Of a DNA stretch of 64,000 nt, positions 44,285-52,551 are shown one piece after another. A program made the position numbers and the translations under genes. Numbering within the stretch: the first letter of the stretch is position 1; every line of letters starts with the position of its first letter. The DNA is from Pseudomonas quebecensis. GTDB taxonomy: Bacteria > Pseudomonadota > Gammaproteobacteria > Pseudomonadales > Pseudomonadaceae. Location of the stretch: assembly GCF_026410085.1 (NCBI RefSeq), contig NZ_CP112866.1, forward strand, positions 992,001 to 1,056,000. Direction: 5' to 3'. The notes under the pieces are model-generated. The model did no database searches and was not told the DNA's origin. It saw only the letters and a list, made by a program, of their open reading frames with translations.

Positions 44285-44472
44285 ATCAAGCATCGATAGG
44301 CTCATGCATCTTGTGTTGGGAGGCTCGGGCTACTAAACCCGATCACCGAGAATTCAGCGACCGGCAAACCTTAAAGATCGCCTCCCAGGCACACAAGCCG
44401 GCGGATTCTGACGTAAGCGTAGGCAAGCGGGCAAGGCGCTTACCGTAATGTCAGCCGCTTCCTACACCGGTC
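44285..44472. other. Intergenic region between the leader RNA and gntR
   Basis: No gene seen. It holds a short inverted repeat TCGGG-N8-CCCGA (44326-44343) and GTAAGCG...CGCTTAC, which could form the gntR terminator, and must contain the promoter of the leader RNA. Confidence 0.45.
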
Positions 44473-45501
44473 CTACGTGCTCTCCCGCACCCGCAACTCA
44501 AACCCCATATCCACCACCGGCTTGGCGATCTTGTTACCCGCCATGATCGTCAACAAATGCTCCGCCGCACGCCGGCCAATCGCTTCGCGCGGAGTGCTGA
44601 TGCTGCTCAGGCGCGGCACCATGAAGGAGGAGGACGGCAAGTCGTTGAAACCCAGCACCGCCACTTGTTCGGGCACCTTGATGTTATGGCGCAGAGCTTC
44701 CAGCAATGCGCCCTGGGCCAAGTCGTCATTGCCGAAGAAAATCGCATCCACATCCGGATGGCTGGCCAGCAACTGCAGAAACAACTCGCCGCCCAGGCCC
44801 ACGGAAGAGGGGCGCGGCGTCAGCAGTTCCAAGGCGGGGTCGTAGAGGCCGGCCTGTTGCAGCGCCCGGCGAAAGCCTTCGCCGCGCAGTAGGGTGCGTT
44901 GGTCCAGTTGCGCGCCGATGTACGCCAGGCGCTTGCGCCCACGGGCGATCAAGTGCGCCGCCGCCGTTTCACCGGCGACCAGTTGCGAGAAACCCACGCA
45001 GTTCACGCCGGCGTTGGGGTCCAGGTCCATCATGTAGACGCAGGGTACGTTGCTGGTCTCGACCATCCGTCGGGCGCTTTCGGTGCGGTCGAAGCCGGTC
45101 AGCAGCAGGCCTCGCGGCTGGTAGGCCATGTAATTGCGCAGCAGGTTTTCTTCTTCATCGCGCGAGTAGTGGGAGTTGCCGATCAACACTTCGAAGCCCT
45201 TGGGCCGCAGTACCTGATGAATGGCTTCGAGGGTTTCGATGAACAGCAGGTTGGACAGCGAAGGCACCAGCACCACCACCGAATGGCTCTGGGCCGAGGC
45301 CAATGCGCGGGCGGCAGGGTTGACCACGTAATTGAGTTCGGCGGCGGCGTGCCGGACTTTTTCCGCCAACTCCGTGGCCACGGTGCTGATGCCGCGCAGG
45401 GCGCGTGAGGCGGTGATAGGGCTGACGCCGGCCAGGCGGGCGACTTCGTTCAGGGTGGGGCGTCCCGTCGTGCGGGTATTTTTATCGTTCTTGGAGGTCA
45501 T
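44473..45501 (-). CDS. gntR: LacI-family gluconate repressor GntR
   Basis: A 342-residue repressor of gluconate uptake and phosphorylation, released by gluconate or 6-phosphogluconate. The LacI helix-turn-helix is GRPTLNEVARLAGVSPITASRAL (about 13-35) followed by the hinge LNYVVNPAARAL; the periplasmic-binding-like core follows (VVVLVPSLSNLLF, FFGNDDLAQGAL). I start at the ATG at 45499-45501; a TTG five codons upstream is possible. It is divergent from gntK, with operators in the shared upstream region, so it probably represses itself too. Confidence 0.94.
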   Translation of the reverse strand: MTSKNDKNTRTTGRPTLNEVARLAGVSPITASRALRGISTVATELAEKVRHAAAELNYVVNPAARALASAQSHSVVVLVPSLSNLLFIETLEAIHQVLRPKGFEVLIGNSHYSRDEEENLLRNYMAYQPRGLLLTGFDRTESARRMVETSNVPCVYMMDLDPNAGVNCVGFSQLVAGETAAAHLIARGRKRLAYIGAQLDQRTLLRGEGFRRALQQAGLYDPALELLTPRPSSVGLGGELFLQLLASHPDVDAIFFGNDDLAQGALLEALRHNIKVPEQVAVLGFNDLPSSSFMVPRLSSISTPREAIGRRAAEHLLTIMAGNKIAKPVVDMGFELRVREST

Positions 45502-45530
45502 CAGGCGGCTTGCCAAACAAAAATCGAGGC

Positions 45531-45548
45531 ACTAAGGTAGCGCTGTCT
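45531..45548. promoter_or_regulatory. GntR operator 1 (gntR side)
   Basis: ACTAAGGTAGCGCT matches exactly the GntR site reported for P. aeruginosa, AC-N-AAG-N-TAGCGCT. The surrounding palindrome is AGGTAGC-GCTGTCT. It lies 30 bases upstream of the gntR start codon. Confidence 0.82.
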
Positions 45549-45686
45549 CCAAAAGGCTGCAAATACTTGAACGTTGGGTTGCCTGATCCTGTTCAAACCA
45601 TTGGAGCGGATGCACGCGTCACTCCATAAAAAAAGACAAGACGGCGCGGGAAAAGCCTGTTTTTGCACTAGCCTTACAGCGTGCAA

Positions 45687-45700
45687 GGGTAGCGCTATCT
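45687..45700. promoter_or_regulatory. GntR operator 2 (gntK side)
   Basis: GGGTAGCGCTATCT, centred on the palindromic core TAGCGCTA, 18 bases before the gntK ATG. The outer AC-N-AAG part is imperfect. Confidence 0.75.
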
Positions 45701-45717
45701 GCGTCCTGAGGTGTTTC

Positions 45718-46251
45718 ATGAGTCAACCAGTTACCGCCTTGGTCATCATGGGTGTTGCCGGCTGCGGCAAGACCAGTGTCAGCGAGGCCCTGTGCCGCCT
45801 TAACGGCGCCACCGCCATTGAAGGCGACAGCTTTCACCCCGCCGCCAACATCGAAAAGATGAGCGCAGGCCACCCCCTCAACGACGACGACCGCGCCGGC
45901 TGGCTCGACATCCTCTGCGATGAGCTGCGCCGCTCGCTCAAGGCCGGCCAACACCCGGTGCTCACCTGCTCGGCCCTCAAGAAAAAATACCGCGACCACC
46001 TGCGCGAAGCCGCGCCGGGCCTGGGGTTCGTGTTTCTGGAACTGACCCGTGAAGTGGCCGCCGACCGCGTGTCCCACCGCCCTGGGCACTTTATGCCGGC
46101 CAGCCTCATCGACAGCCAGTTCGCCACCCTCGAATCGCCCAAAGGCGAGCCGCTGACCCTGGCCCTCAACGCCAGCCGCGACAACGTCGAGCAACTCGCC
46201 GAGCAGACCAACGCCTGGTGGCTGGAACACGGTTTTGAACCATCCAAATAA
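45718..46251 (+). CDS. gntK: Gluconokinase GntK
   Basis: A 177-residue kinase converting gluconate and ATP to 6-phosphogluconate, feeding the Entner-Doudoroff pathway. Walker A GVAGCGKT is at residues 12-19, followed by EGDSFHPAANIEKM (sugar binding) and DDDRAGWLDIL; CSALKKKYRDHLR is typical of GntK. The ATG at 45718 directly follows operator 2. It is followed after 83 bases by gntT, with a third operator in between. Confidence 0.95.
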   Translation: MSQPVTALVIMGVAGCGKTSVSEALCRLNGATAIEGDSFHPAANIEKMSAGHPLNDDDRAGWLDILCDELRRSLKAGQHPVLTCSALKKKYRDHLREAAPGLGFVFLELTREVAADRVSHRPGHFMPASLIDSQFATLESPKGEPLTLALNASRDNVEQLAEQTNAWWLEHGFEPSK

Positions 46252-46265
46252 TTGTTTGCCGGACA

Positions 46266-46279
46266 AGATAGCGCTATCC
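46266..46279. promoter_or_regulatory. GntR operator 3 (gntT)
   Basis: AGATAGCGCTATCC is the most symmetric of the three GntR sites (AGATAGC-GCTATCC, one mismatch in seven pairs). It lies 56 bases before the gntT ATG, so gntT may have its own GntR-controlled promoter. Confidence 0.8.
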
Positions 46280-46305
46280 CCGGCAACTCATTCAATACCC
46301 GCTTT

Positions 46306-46320
46306 AATAACAACAACAAA
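46306..46320 (+). promoter_or_regulatory. Candidate extended Crc/Hfq target (CA motif) at gntT
   Basis: AATAACAACAACAAA contains consecutive AAnAA units, directly before the CAGGAGAG ribosome binding site and 15 bases before the gntT ATG. It is the longest such motif in the window. Confidence 0.68.
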
Positions 46321-46334
46321 CAGGAGAGACCCCC

Positions 46335-47687
46335 ATGTTTGGCATGTCCCACGAGTCGTATCTGCTGCTTGATGCAGTGGTCACTATTATCGGGCTGATC
46401 GTCTTGATCACCCGTTTCAAGGTTCACCCGTTTATCGCGTTGATCATTGCGGCAGGTTTTCTCGGCCTGACCTCGGGCATGCCCGTGGACAAGATCATCA
46501 AGGCGTTCCAGGACGGTTTCGGCGGCGTGCTCGGCTTTGTCGGCATCATCCTCGCCCTGGGCACGATGCTCGGCAAGATGATGGCCGAATCCGGCGGCGC
46601 CGATCAGATCGCCCAGACCCTGATCCGCGCCTTCGGCAAGGAAAAGGTCCAGTGGGCCATGATGTTCGCCGCGTTTCTGGTGGGTATCCCACTGTTCTTC
46701 GAAATCGGCTTTGTGCTGCTGATCCCGCTGGTGTTTATCGTCGCGCGCCGCACCGGTGTGTCGCTGATCAAAATCGGCATTCCGTTGCTCGCCGGCCTGT
46801 CGGCGGTGCACGGCCTGGTGCCGCCGCACCCGGGCCCGCTGCTGGCCATCGGTGTGTTTGGCGCGGACATCGGCAAGACCATCCTGTACGGCCTGATCGT
46901 CGCACTGCCGACCGCCATCATCGCCGGCCCTATCTTCGGTACGTTCATCGCCAAGTACATTCCGGGCAACCCGTCCCAGGAACTGGTGGATCAACTGGCC
47001 CGCGAGCCGGAAAGCAAAGACCTGCCGAGCTTCAGCATTACCCTGATCACCGTGCTGTTGCCGGTGTTCCTGATGCTGCTCAAAACCTTCGCTGACATCG
47101 GCCTGCCGGACGGCCACATCGTGCGCAACTGGATGGATATGATCGGTCATCCGATCTCCGCCCTGCTGCTGGCGTTGCTGCTGTCGTTGTACACCTTTGG
47201 CAGCCGCCAGGGCATTCACTCCAAGCAGATCCTCAAACTGCTCGACGCCAGCCTTGCGCCGACCGCCGCGATCATCCTGATCATCGGTGCCGGTGGTGGC
47301 TTCAAGCAGATGCTGGTCACCAGCGGTGTAGGTGACGTGATCGGCCATATGGCCGTGACCGCGCAGATCAACCCGATTCTGCTGGCGTGGCTGGTGGCGG
47401 CGGTGATTCGCGTGGCCACCGGTTCGGCCACTGTGGCGACCATTACCGGCGCGGGCATCGTGGTGCCGGTGGTGGGCATGATTCCGGGGGTGAACCGCGA
47501 GCTGCTGGTGCTGGCGACGGGGGCGGGGTCGTTGATCCTGTCTCACGTCAACGATGCGGGGTTCTGGCTGGTCAAGCAGTACTTCAACATGACCGTGGCC
47601 GAGACCTTCAAGACCTGGACGGCGATGGAAACCATCCTGTCCGTGGTGGCGTTGATCTTCATCATGTTGCTGTCGTTGGTGGTCTAA
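46335..47687 (+). CDS. gntT: Gluconate:H+ symporter GntT (GntP family)
   Basis: A 450-residue inner-membrane transporter importing gluconate. It has 12 or more hydrophobic segments with GntP-family hallmarks: GFGGVLGFVGIILALGTMLGKMM near 57-79 (partly quoted), GIPLFFEIGFVLLIPLVF near 118, VPPHPGPLLAIG near 161, and the closing SHVNDAGFWLVKQYFNMT near 400. It is preceded by a GntR operator and a long CA motif, giving specific induction plus catabolite repression. A REP-type palindrome follows. Confidence 0.95.
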   Translation: MFGMSHESYLLLDAVVTIIGLIVLITRFKVHPFIALIIAAGFLGLTSGMPVDKIIKAFQDGFGGVLGFVGIILALGTMLGKMMAESGGADQIAQTLIRAFGKEKVQWAMMFAAFLVGIPLFFEIGFVLLIPLVFIVARRTGVSLIKIGIPLLAGLSAVHGLVPPHPGPLLAIGVFGADIGKTILYGLIVALPTAIIAGPIFGTFIAKYIPGNPSQELVDQLAREPESKDLPSFSITLITVLLPVFLMLLKTFADIGLPDGHIVRNWMDMIGHPISALLLALLLSLYTFGSRQGIHSKQILKLLDASLAPTAAIILIIGAGGGFKQMLVTSGVGDVIGHMAVTAQINPILLAWLVAAVIRVATGSATVATITGAGIVVPVVGMIPGVNRELLVLATGAGSLILSHVNDAGFWLVKQYFNMTVAETFKTWTAMETILSVVALIFIMLLSLVV

Positions 47688-47722
47688 CAGGCACACCACA
47701 AGGCAAGGGTGAAAACCCAATC

Positions 47723-47760
47723 AAATGTGGGAGGGGGCAAGCCCCCTTCCACATTTTTAA
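47723..47760. terminator. REP-derived terminator between gntT and alaC
   Basis: AAATGTGGGAGGGGGC (47723-47738) pairs with GCCCCCTTCCACATTT (47741-47756) almost perfectly, followed by T residues. It acts between convergent genes. Confidence 0.88.
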
Positions 47761-47783
47761 CTGCATTTTTGCAACACAAATGG

Positions 47784-48995
47784 CTAGGCTTTCTGGACCA
47801 GCCCATCCGCGCGGAACATCCCGCGAATCCCACGCACCGCCTGGCGAATGCGGTCCTGGTTCTCGATCAGCGCAAAGCGCACATGATCATCCCCATACTC
47901 GCCAAAGCCGATTCCCGGTGACACGCACACCTTGGCTTCCAGCAGCAGCTTCTTGGCAAACTCCAGCGAACCCATGGCGGCATACGCCTGCGGGATCTTC
48001 GCCCAGACGTACATCGACGCCTTCGGATTCTCGACCATCCAACCCAACTCATGCAGGCCCTTGACCAGCACATTGCGGCGTTGGCGGTATTGCTCGGCGA
48101 TGTCTTTTACGCATTGCTGGTCGCCCTCCAATGCTGCAATCGCCGCCACCTGCAACGGTGTGAACGTGCCGTAGTCGTGGTAGCTCTTGATCCGTGCCAG
48201 GGCGTTGACCAGTTCCGGGTTGCCCACCATAAAGCCGATACGCCAGCCGGCCATGTTGTAGCTCTTGGACAGGGTGAAAAATTCCACCGCAATGTCCTTG
48301 GCGCCGGGCACCTGCATGATCGACGGGGCTTTCCAGCCGTCGTAGACGATATCGGCGTAGGCCAGGTCGTGGATCACCAGCACGTCATATTGCTTGGCCA
48401 GCGCAATCACACGTTCGAAGAAATCCAGCTCCACGCACTGCGCGGTGGGGTTGGACGGGAAACCGAGAATCATCATTTTCGGCTTGGGGATCGAACCGCG
48501 GATCGCCCGTTCCAGCTCGGCGAAGAAGTCCACGCCAGGCACCAGCGGCACCGAGCGCACCTGGGCGCCGGCAATCACGGCACCGTAGATGTGAATCGGG
48601 TAGCTGGGGTTGGGCACCAGCACGGTGTCGCCCTGGTCCAGGGTGGCCAGCATCAAGTGCGCCAGGCCTTCCTTGGAACCGATGGTCACGATGGCTTCGG
48701 TCTCGGGGTCGATATCCACTGCATAACGGTCCTTGTACCAGCGCGAGATCGCCCGGCGCAGGCGCGGTATGCCTTTGGAGGTGGAGTAACCGTGGGTGTC
48801 TTCACGCTGGGCCACTTGCACAAGTTTTTCAACGATGTGCGGCGGCGTGGCGCCGTCGGGGTTGCCCATGCTCAAGTCGATGATATCTTCGCCGCGCCGA
48901 CGCGCAGCCATCTTCAGCTCGGCAGTGATATTGAACACGTAAGGGGGGAGTCGATCGATGCGCGCAAAGCGGCGCGGCGAACCTTGTTCGGCCAT
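47784..48995 (-). CDS. alaC: Glutamate-pyruvate aminotransferase AlaC
   Basis: A 403-residue class I/II PLP aminotransferase making alanine from pyruvate and glutamate. Characteristic segments: [20 protein letters not shown] near 39, [16 protein letters not shown] near 175 (AlaC-typical), [20 protein letters not shown] near 203, and the Schiff-base lysine in [13 protein letters not shown] near 241. Length and the start [21 protein letters not shown] fit AlaC from Pseudomonas. It stands alone, convergent with gntT. Confidence 0.93.
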   Translation of the reverse strand: MAEQGSPRRFARIDRLPPYVFNITAELKMAARRRGEDIIDLSMGNPDGATPPHIVEKLVQVAQREDTHGYSTSKGIPRLRRAISRWYKDRYAVDIDPETEAIVTIGSKEGLAHLMLATLDQGDTVLVPNPSYPIHIYGAVIAGAQVRSVPLVPGVDFFAELERAIRGSIPKPKMMILGFPSNPTAQCVELDFFERVIALAKQYDVLVIHDLAYADIVYDGWKAPSIMQVPGAKDIAVEFFTLSKSYNMAGWRIGFMVGNPELVNALARIKSYHDYGTFTPLQVAAIAALEGDQQCVKDIAEQYRQRRNVLVKGLHELGWMVENPKASMYVWAKIPQAYAAMGSLEFAKKLLLEAKVCVSPGIGFGEYGDDHVRFALIENQDRIRQAVRGIRGMFRADGLVQKA

Positions 48996-49191
48996 TGTTG
49001 CCTCGAGAGTACGTAAGCGCCCGGAACCGTCCGAGCGACGTCGGCCACTGCGGTGGCCTGCGGGGCAGACAATACGGTCGGTGATGGCCAGCTGTCCATA
49101 TGCGTGGGAAAATTTTCTGCTTGGAGCAACGCATGGATATGCCCCTATACTCGACGCGGGTTTGTTCCCTCATAAGAAGGAGACTGTTCGT

Positions 49192-49674
49192 ATGGATCAG
49201 CACAGAAAACAACCGTTGGCGCCGCGCATGGAAGCAGGCAAGGCCTTGGTGATCGCCGGTGTAAAAGGGCGTTATTCGAAGGCCACCATCGGCGATATCC
49301 CGCGGCTGTGGGAGTTGTTCGACAGTTGCATCAAGGACATCAAAAAACGTGTCGGCGGGTTCACCTACGGGGTGTGCCATAACCCCCACGACGGCGAATT
49401 CGATTACATGGCCGGCGTGGAAGTCCCGACCAAAAGCGAGGTGCCACGCAACTTTGACGTGATCGAAATTCCACCGCTCAACTATGCCGTGTTCCCGCAT
49501 CACGGCCCGGTTCAGGCGTTGGAACAGACCTATGAACGCATCATGTTCGAATGGTTGCCGCACTCGGGCTACAAGGTGATGGGGGCGGATTTCGAGCGCT
49601 ACAGCGCGGATTTTGATGCGCGCAAAGGCACGGGAACGGTGGAAATCTGGTTACCGATCGGAGAGCGGGGCTGA
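49192..49674 (+). CDS. GyrI-like / AraC effector-binding-domain protein
   Basis: A 160-residue stand-alone SOUL/GyrI-like domain of the AraC effector-binding type (PF06445/PF14526). It shows VIAGVKGRYSKATIGDIPRLWELF (about 19-42), FTYGVCHNP near 57 and FDVIEIPPLNYAVFPHHGPVQ near 93-113. There is no DNA-binding domain. Members bind small hydrophobic ligands or inhibit gyrase (SbmC). AAGGAG precedes the ATG at 49192. It is divergent from alaC. Confidence 0.87.
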   Translation: MDQHRKQPLAPRMEAGKALVIAGVKGRYSKATIGDIPRLWELFDSCIKDIKKRVGGFTYGVCHNPHDGEFDYMAGVEVPTKSEVPRNFDVIEIPPLNYAVFPHHGPVQALEQTYERIMFEWLPHSGYKVMGADFERYSADFDARKGTGTVEIWLPIGERG

Positions 49675-49688
49675 ACCGGCAACCAATG

Positions 49689-49732
49689 TCGCGTAAACAT
49701 GACATGGACCTCTGAACGTCATGTTTACGTGA
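49689..49732. repeat. 15-bp inverted repeat between convergent genes
   Basis: TCGCGTAAACATGAC (49689-49703) and GTCATGTTTACGTGA (49718-49732) match at 14 of 15 positions around a 14-base loop. It probably stops transcription from both sides, but it lacks a T-tract and is AT-richer than the other terminators here. Confidence 0.7.
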
Positions 49733-49735
49733 CTG

Positions 49736-50233
49736 TTATTGCTTCGGATGAAGTGCCCGGCTCAACCTGCGCTCGTAGCCAACCCGCCCCTTATAGGCCT
49801 CGCCGCTGTCCACCCACCCAAGCCCCAGATACAAGCCCATCGCCGCCACATTGTCCGTGTCCACCGACAACTCCAAGCCCTTGATCTGCGGCCATGCCTC
49901 CAGCGCCACCGCCGGCAACGCCTGCAGACACGCCTTGCCGAACCCGCGACCCTGTTGCCGGCGATCCACCTGCAAGGCATGCAGCGTAGCGCTGTGTTCA
50001 TCGGCCCAATGGGGCAGGCACGGTGGGCGTTTGAGCAGGAGGAAGGCGACGGGGAAATCGTCGGCCAGCAGCGCAAAGCCTTTGACGCCGGGGCTGGGTT
50101 TAGCCAACAGGCTATTGAGCGCGCAATACATATCGCCGCAAAACGGCAACTGCTCAGGGTGAACTTCGATGGCGCTGACGTGCTGTTGTTGCATGGCAGT
50201 CAGCGCCGCGTAGTCGACGAGGCGGGTGTGCAT
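49736..50233 (-). CDS. GNAT-family N-acetyltransferase
   Basis: A 165-residue acetyltransferase. Motif A reads LHALQVDRRQQGRGFGKACLQAL (Q-x-x-G-x-G near residue 94), followed by LELSVDTDNVAAMGLYLGLGW near 120-140 (motif B). Substrate unknown. It is convergent with the GyrI-like gene and separated by a 15-bp inverted repeat. Confidence 0.88.
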   Translation of the reverse strand: MHTRLVDYAALTAMQQQHVSAIEVHPEQLPFCGDMYCALNSLLAKPSPGVKGFALLADDFPVAFLLLKRPPCLPHWADEHSATLHALQVDRRQQGRGFGKACLQALPAVALEAWPQIKGLELSVDTDNVAAMGLYLGLGWVDSGEAYKGRVGYERRLSRALHPKQ

Positions 50234-50331
50234 CGAGGGTGTCCGAACGGCTGCAAGTAGGGGCGCAGTCTATCGGGTTTGGTGCAGCGACATTATTTTT
50301 CAACCGCGCCGTCCCACTTTAGTCGTCCCGA

Positions 50332-51186
50332 TCATTCCAGCATTTTGCCCAACAACCAGCTCCCCGCCGGCCCCGGTGGATGATGCCGCGACCACAACGC
50401 ATCCACCGCCACCGAGCGCGGCCAGCCGCGTGCTTTCAGCTCCACCAATTGGCCGCCGCCAAACCGTTCCACCAGCCAGCGCGGAATTGGCGCCCAGCCG
50501 AAACCCAATTGGGCCATCTCCAGCAGCATCAGGTAACTGGGGGCCGACCAGACGCGGCCGTTGGCGCGGGTTTCATTCGGGTTGATGATGCTGGCCAGAC
50601 GCAGTTCGCGATGCTGTTGCAGGGCGTGCGCGGTGAGAGTGCCGAGGCGCGCCAGGGGATGTTTGGGGGACACGAACAGGGCAATTTCCGTGCGTTCTTC
50701 CACGGGCGCGCGCGTCAGGTCCGGTGGGTACACGTCCTGCTGTTCAATAAACGCGATCTGCGCGCGACCACTTTGCACCAGCGCGATCAGGTCCTCGCAC
50801 TCGGCGATCAGGCATTCCAGCTCAAGGTCCGGGTAGCGTTGTTCGAATGCACTGAGGGCGACCTCGAAACGGTCGGACTGGTAGGTGTCCGACATCGCGA
50901 TGCTCAGCTTAGGCTCCAGCCCCTGGGCCAGCTGGCTCGCCGCCAACTCAAGCCGGCTGCTGGCCTCCAGCACCTGCTCGGCGCGTTGCAGCAGCACATG
51001 GCCGGCGGGGGTGAGGGTCGGCTTGCGACTGCTGCGGTCAAACAGCACCACATCCAGGTCGATCTCCAGGCTCGCCACCGCCGCGCTGACGGTGGACTGG
51101 CTCTTGCCGAGCTTGCGCGCCGCCGCTGAAAACGAGCCTTGGGTAGCCGCCTGCACAAACGCCTGCAGCACTTCATGTGAGGCCAT
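50332..51186 (-). CDS. LysR-family transcriptional regulator
   Basis: A 284-residue LysR regulator. The winged helix-turn-helix (1-60) contains FVQAATQGSFSAAARKLGKS followed by QSTVSAAVASLE; the effector domain follows. It is divergent from the PACE efflux gene with 87 bases between starts, which makes that gene its likely target. The gap contains TTGATCGAT and ATCGATTCAA as an interrupted inverted repeat (51198-51233), a plausible binding site. Confidence 0.9.
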   Translation of the reverse strand: MASHEVLQAFVQAATQGSFSAAARKLGKSQSTVSAAVASLEIDLDVVLFDRSSRKPTLTPAGHVLLQRAEQVLEASSRLELAASQLAQGLEPKLSIAMSDTYQSDRFEVALSAFEQRYPDLELECLIAECEDLIALVQSGRAQIAFIEQQDVYPPDLTRAPVEERTEIALFVSPKHPLARLGTLTAHALQQHRELRLASIINPNETRANGRVWSAPSYLMLLEMAQLGFGWAPIPRWLVERFGGGQLVELKARGWPRSVAVDALWSRHHPPGPAGSWLLGKMLE

Positions 51187-51273
51187 GACTATCGCCTTGA
51201 TCGATGGTTATTGGTTATGAAGTATCGATTCAAAGGGTAATGATGGCAACCTTCCTCACTGTGGAGCCGGGTC

Positions 51274-51786
51274 ATGAGCCCTAGCAAATCCCTTACCGAA
51301 CGCGTGTGCCAGGCCATCGGTTTCGAAGCCCTGGCGTTGTTGATCTGTACGCCGTTGCTGGCCTGGATCATGGACAAGCCCGCCCTGGAAATGGGCATGG
51401 TCACCCTGGCGATCAGCGTGATGGCGCTGACATGGAACGTGATCTTCAACGGCCTGTTCGACCGCCTCAAAGTGCGCCTGCAGTTAGCCAACAACCCATG
51501 GACCCGCGTGCTCCATGCGTTGCTGTTCGAAGGCGGGCTGATCCTGGTATGCGTGCCGTTGATCGCGGCGTGGCTCAAGATCAGCCTGTTGCAGGCGTTC
51601 ATCCTCGACATCGGTGTACTGCTGTTTTTTCTGCCGTACACCTACGTGTATCACTGGGGGTATGACGTGCTGCGCGAAAAACTCCTACAAAAACATACCG
51701 CCCGACGCCTCGATACGCTGCCCGGTGATCCAGTGGCTGCCGTCGGCGAGCAGGCTGGCGATCGCGCCACCGATATCGTCCGGTAA
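51274..51786 (+). CDS. PACE-family multidrug/biocide efflux transporter
   Basis: A 170-residue inner-membrane protein with four helices arranged as two transmembrane pairs, the layout of PACE (AceI-like, e.g. chlorhexidine) transporters. The conserved start ERVCQAIGFEALALLICTPL (glutamate in helix 1 is the proton-coupling residue), TWNVIFNGLFDRL, and the second repeat RVLHALLFEGGLILVCVPL with FLPYTYVYHWGYD are clear. PACE proteins usually end soon after this; here the last 34 residues (after LREKLLQK) are encoded opposite the 3' end of the SDR gene, a 102-base convergent overlap, and look like an accidental extension. Confidence 0.88.
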   Translation: MSPSKSLTERVCQAIGFEALALLICTPLLAWIMDKPALEMGMVTLAISVMALTWNVIFNGLFDRLKVRLQLANNPWTRVLHALLFEGGLILVCVPLIAAWLKISLLQAFILDIGVLLFFLPYTYVYHWGYDVLREKLLQKHTARRLDTLPGDPVAAVGEQAGDRATDIVR

Positions 51787-52443
51787 ACCGGCGCGGCCCA
51801 GGGCGGTATTGCTGGCGACCATCGCGTTGAGGTCGGCGTTGTCGCGCACGGCGCCGCCACCGAAGTCGGTCTCAATCGCACCGGGGGCGAGGATGTTGAC
51901 GCTGATGCCACGCCCGCCCAGCTCCTTGGCCTGGTAGCGGGTCAGCACTTCCATCGCGCCTTTCATCGCCGCGTAGGCTGCGTAGCCTGGCAAGCTGAAG
52001 CGCGCCAGGCCGCTGGAGACGTTGAGGATGCGACCACCGTCGCGGATCACCGGCAGCAGTTTCTGGGTCAGGAAAAACGGGCCCTTGAATTGGATCGCCA
52101 GCAGTTGGTCGAACTGCGCTTCGGTGGTCTCGGCGAAGCTGGCGTGAATGCCGATACCGGCATTGTTGATCAGAAAGTCGAAGCGATCCTGTGCGAAAAC
52201 ATCCTTGAGCACGCCAGCCACATCGCCGACGAAATCACCGAACGTCGCGCTCTGGCTCACATCCAGCTTCAGCATTGCGGCACGACCGCCCAATTGTTCG
52301 ATCTGCATCAGCAGTGCCTGGGCTTCGTCGGCCTTGCTGTGGTAAGTGCCGATGATATCGACGCCCTGTGCGGCAAGGTGCAGCGCGGCGCTCTTGCCCA
52401 GGCCACGGCTGGCACCGGTGATAAGTGCGATTTTACGGGTCAT
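51685..52443 (-). CDS. Short-chain dehydrogenase/reductase
   Basis: A 252-residue classical SDR. NAD(P)-binding motif TGASRGLGKS is at residues 9-18, NNAGIG near 94, and the catalytic Ser-Tyr-Lys triad is seen in ILNVSSG and GYAAYAAMKGAM (Y-x-x-x-K). GAGGA precedes the ATG at 52441-52443. A LysR gene starts divergently 108 bases away and is the likely regulator. Substrate is unknown. Its last 102 bases overlap the PACE gene on the other strand. Confidence 0.92.
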   Translation of the reverse strand: MTRKIALITGASRGLGKSAALHLAAQGVDIIGTYHSKADEAQALLMQIEQLGGRAAMLKLDVSQSATFGDFVGDVAGVLKDVFAQDRFDFLINNAGIGIHASFAETTEAQFDQLLAIQFKGPFFLTQKLLPVIRDGGRILNVSSGLARFSLPGYAAYAAMKGAMEVLTRYQAKELGGRGISVNILAPGAIETDFGGGAVRDNADLNAMVASNTALGRAGLPDDIGGAIASLLADGSHWITGQRIEASGGMFL

Positions 52444-52551
52444 GGTGCAGTCCTCTTCGGATGTGAATGTGGGACGGAGTGTATTTGTCCGTCTGTAACG
52501 TGATAAACAGAACGAAACCGGAATCACTGGCCGGATAAGGCGAACAATCCC

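Noticed and set aside
44159..44305. N-terminal extension of the DUF6124-like protein
   Set aside because: The extension coincides with the base-paired leader element and is not similar to family members; the shorter start is more likely.
45834..47720. 628-codon minus-strand frame opposite gntT/gntK
   Set aside because: Opposite clear gntK and gntT; translation is low-complexity His/Gln/Asp/Arg-rich, typical of antisense frames.
51198..51233. TTGATCGAT / ATCGATTCAA dyad as a separate finding
   Set aside because: Imperfect and likely just the LysR site; noted in the regulator's entry instead.
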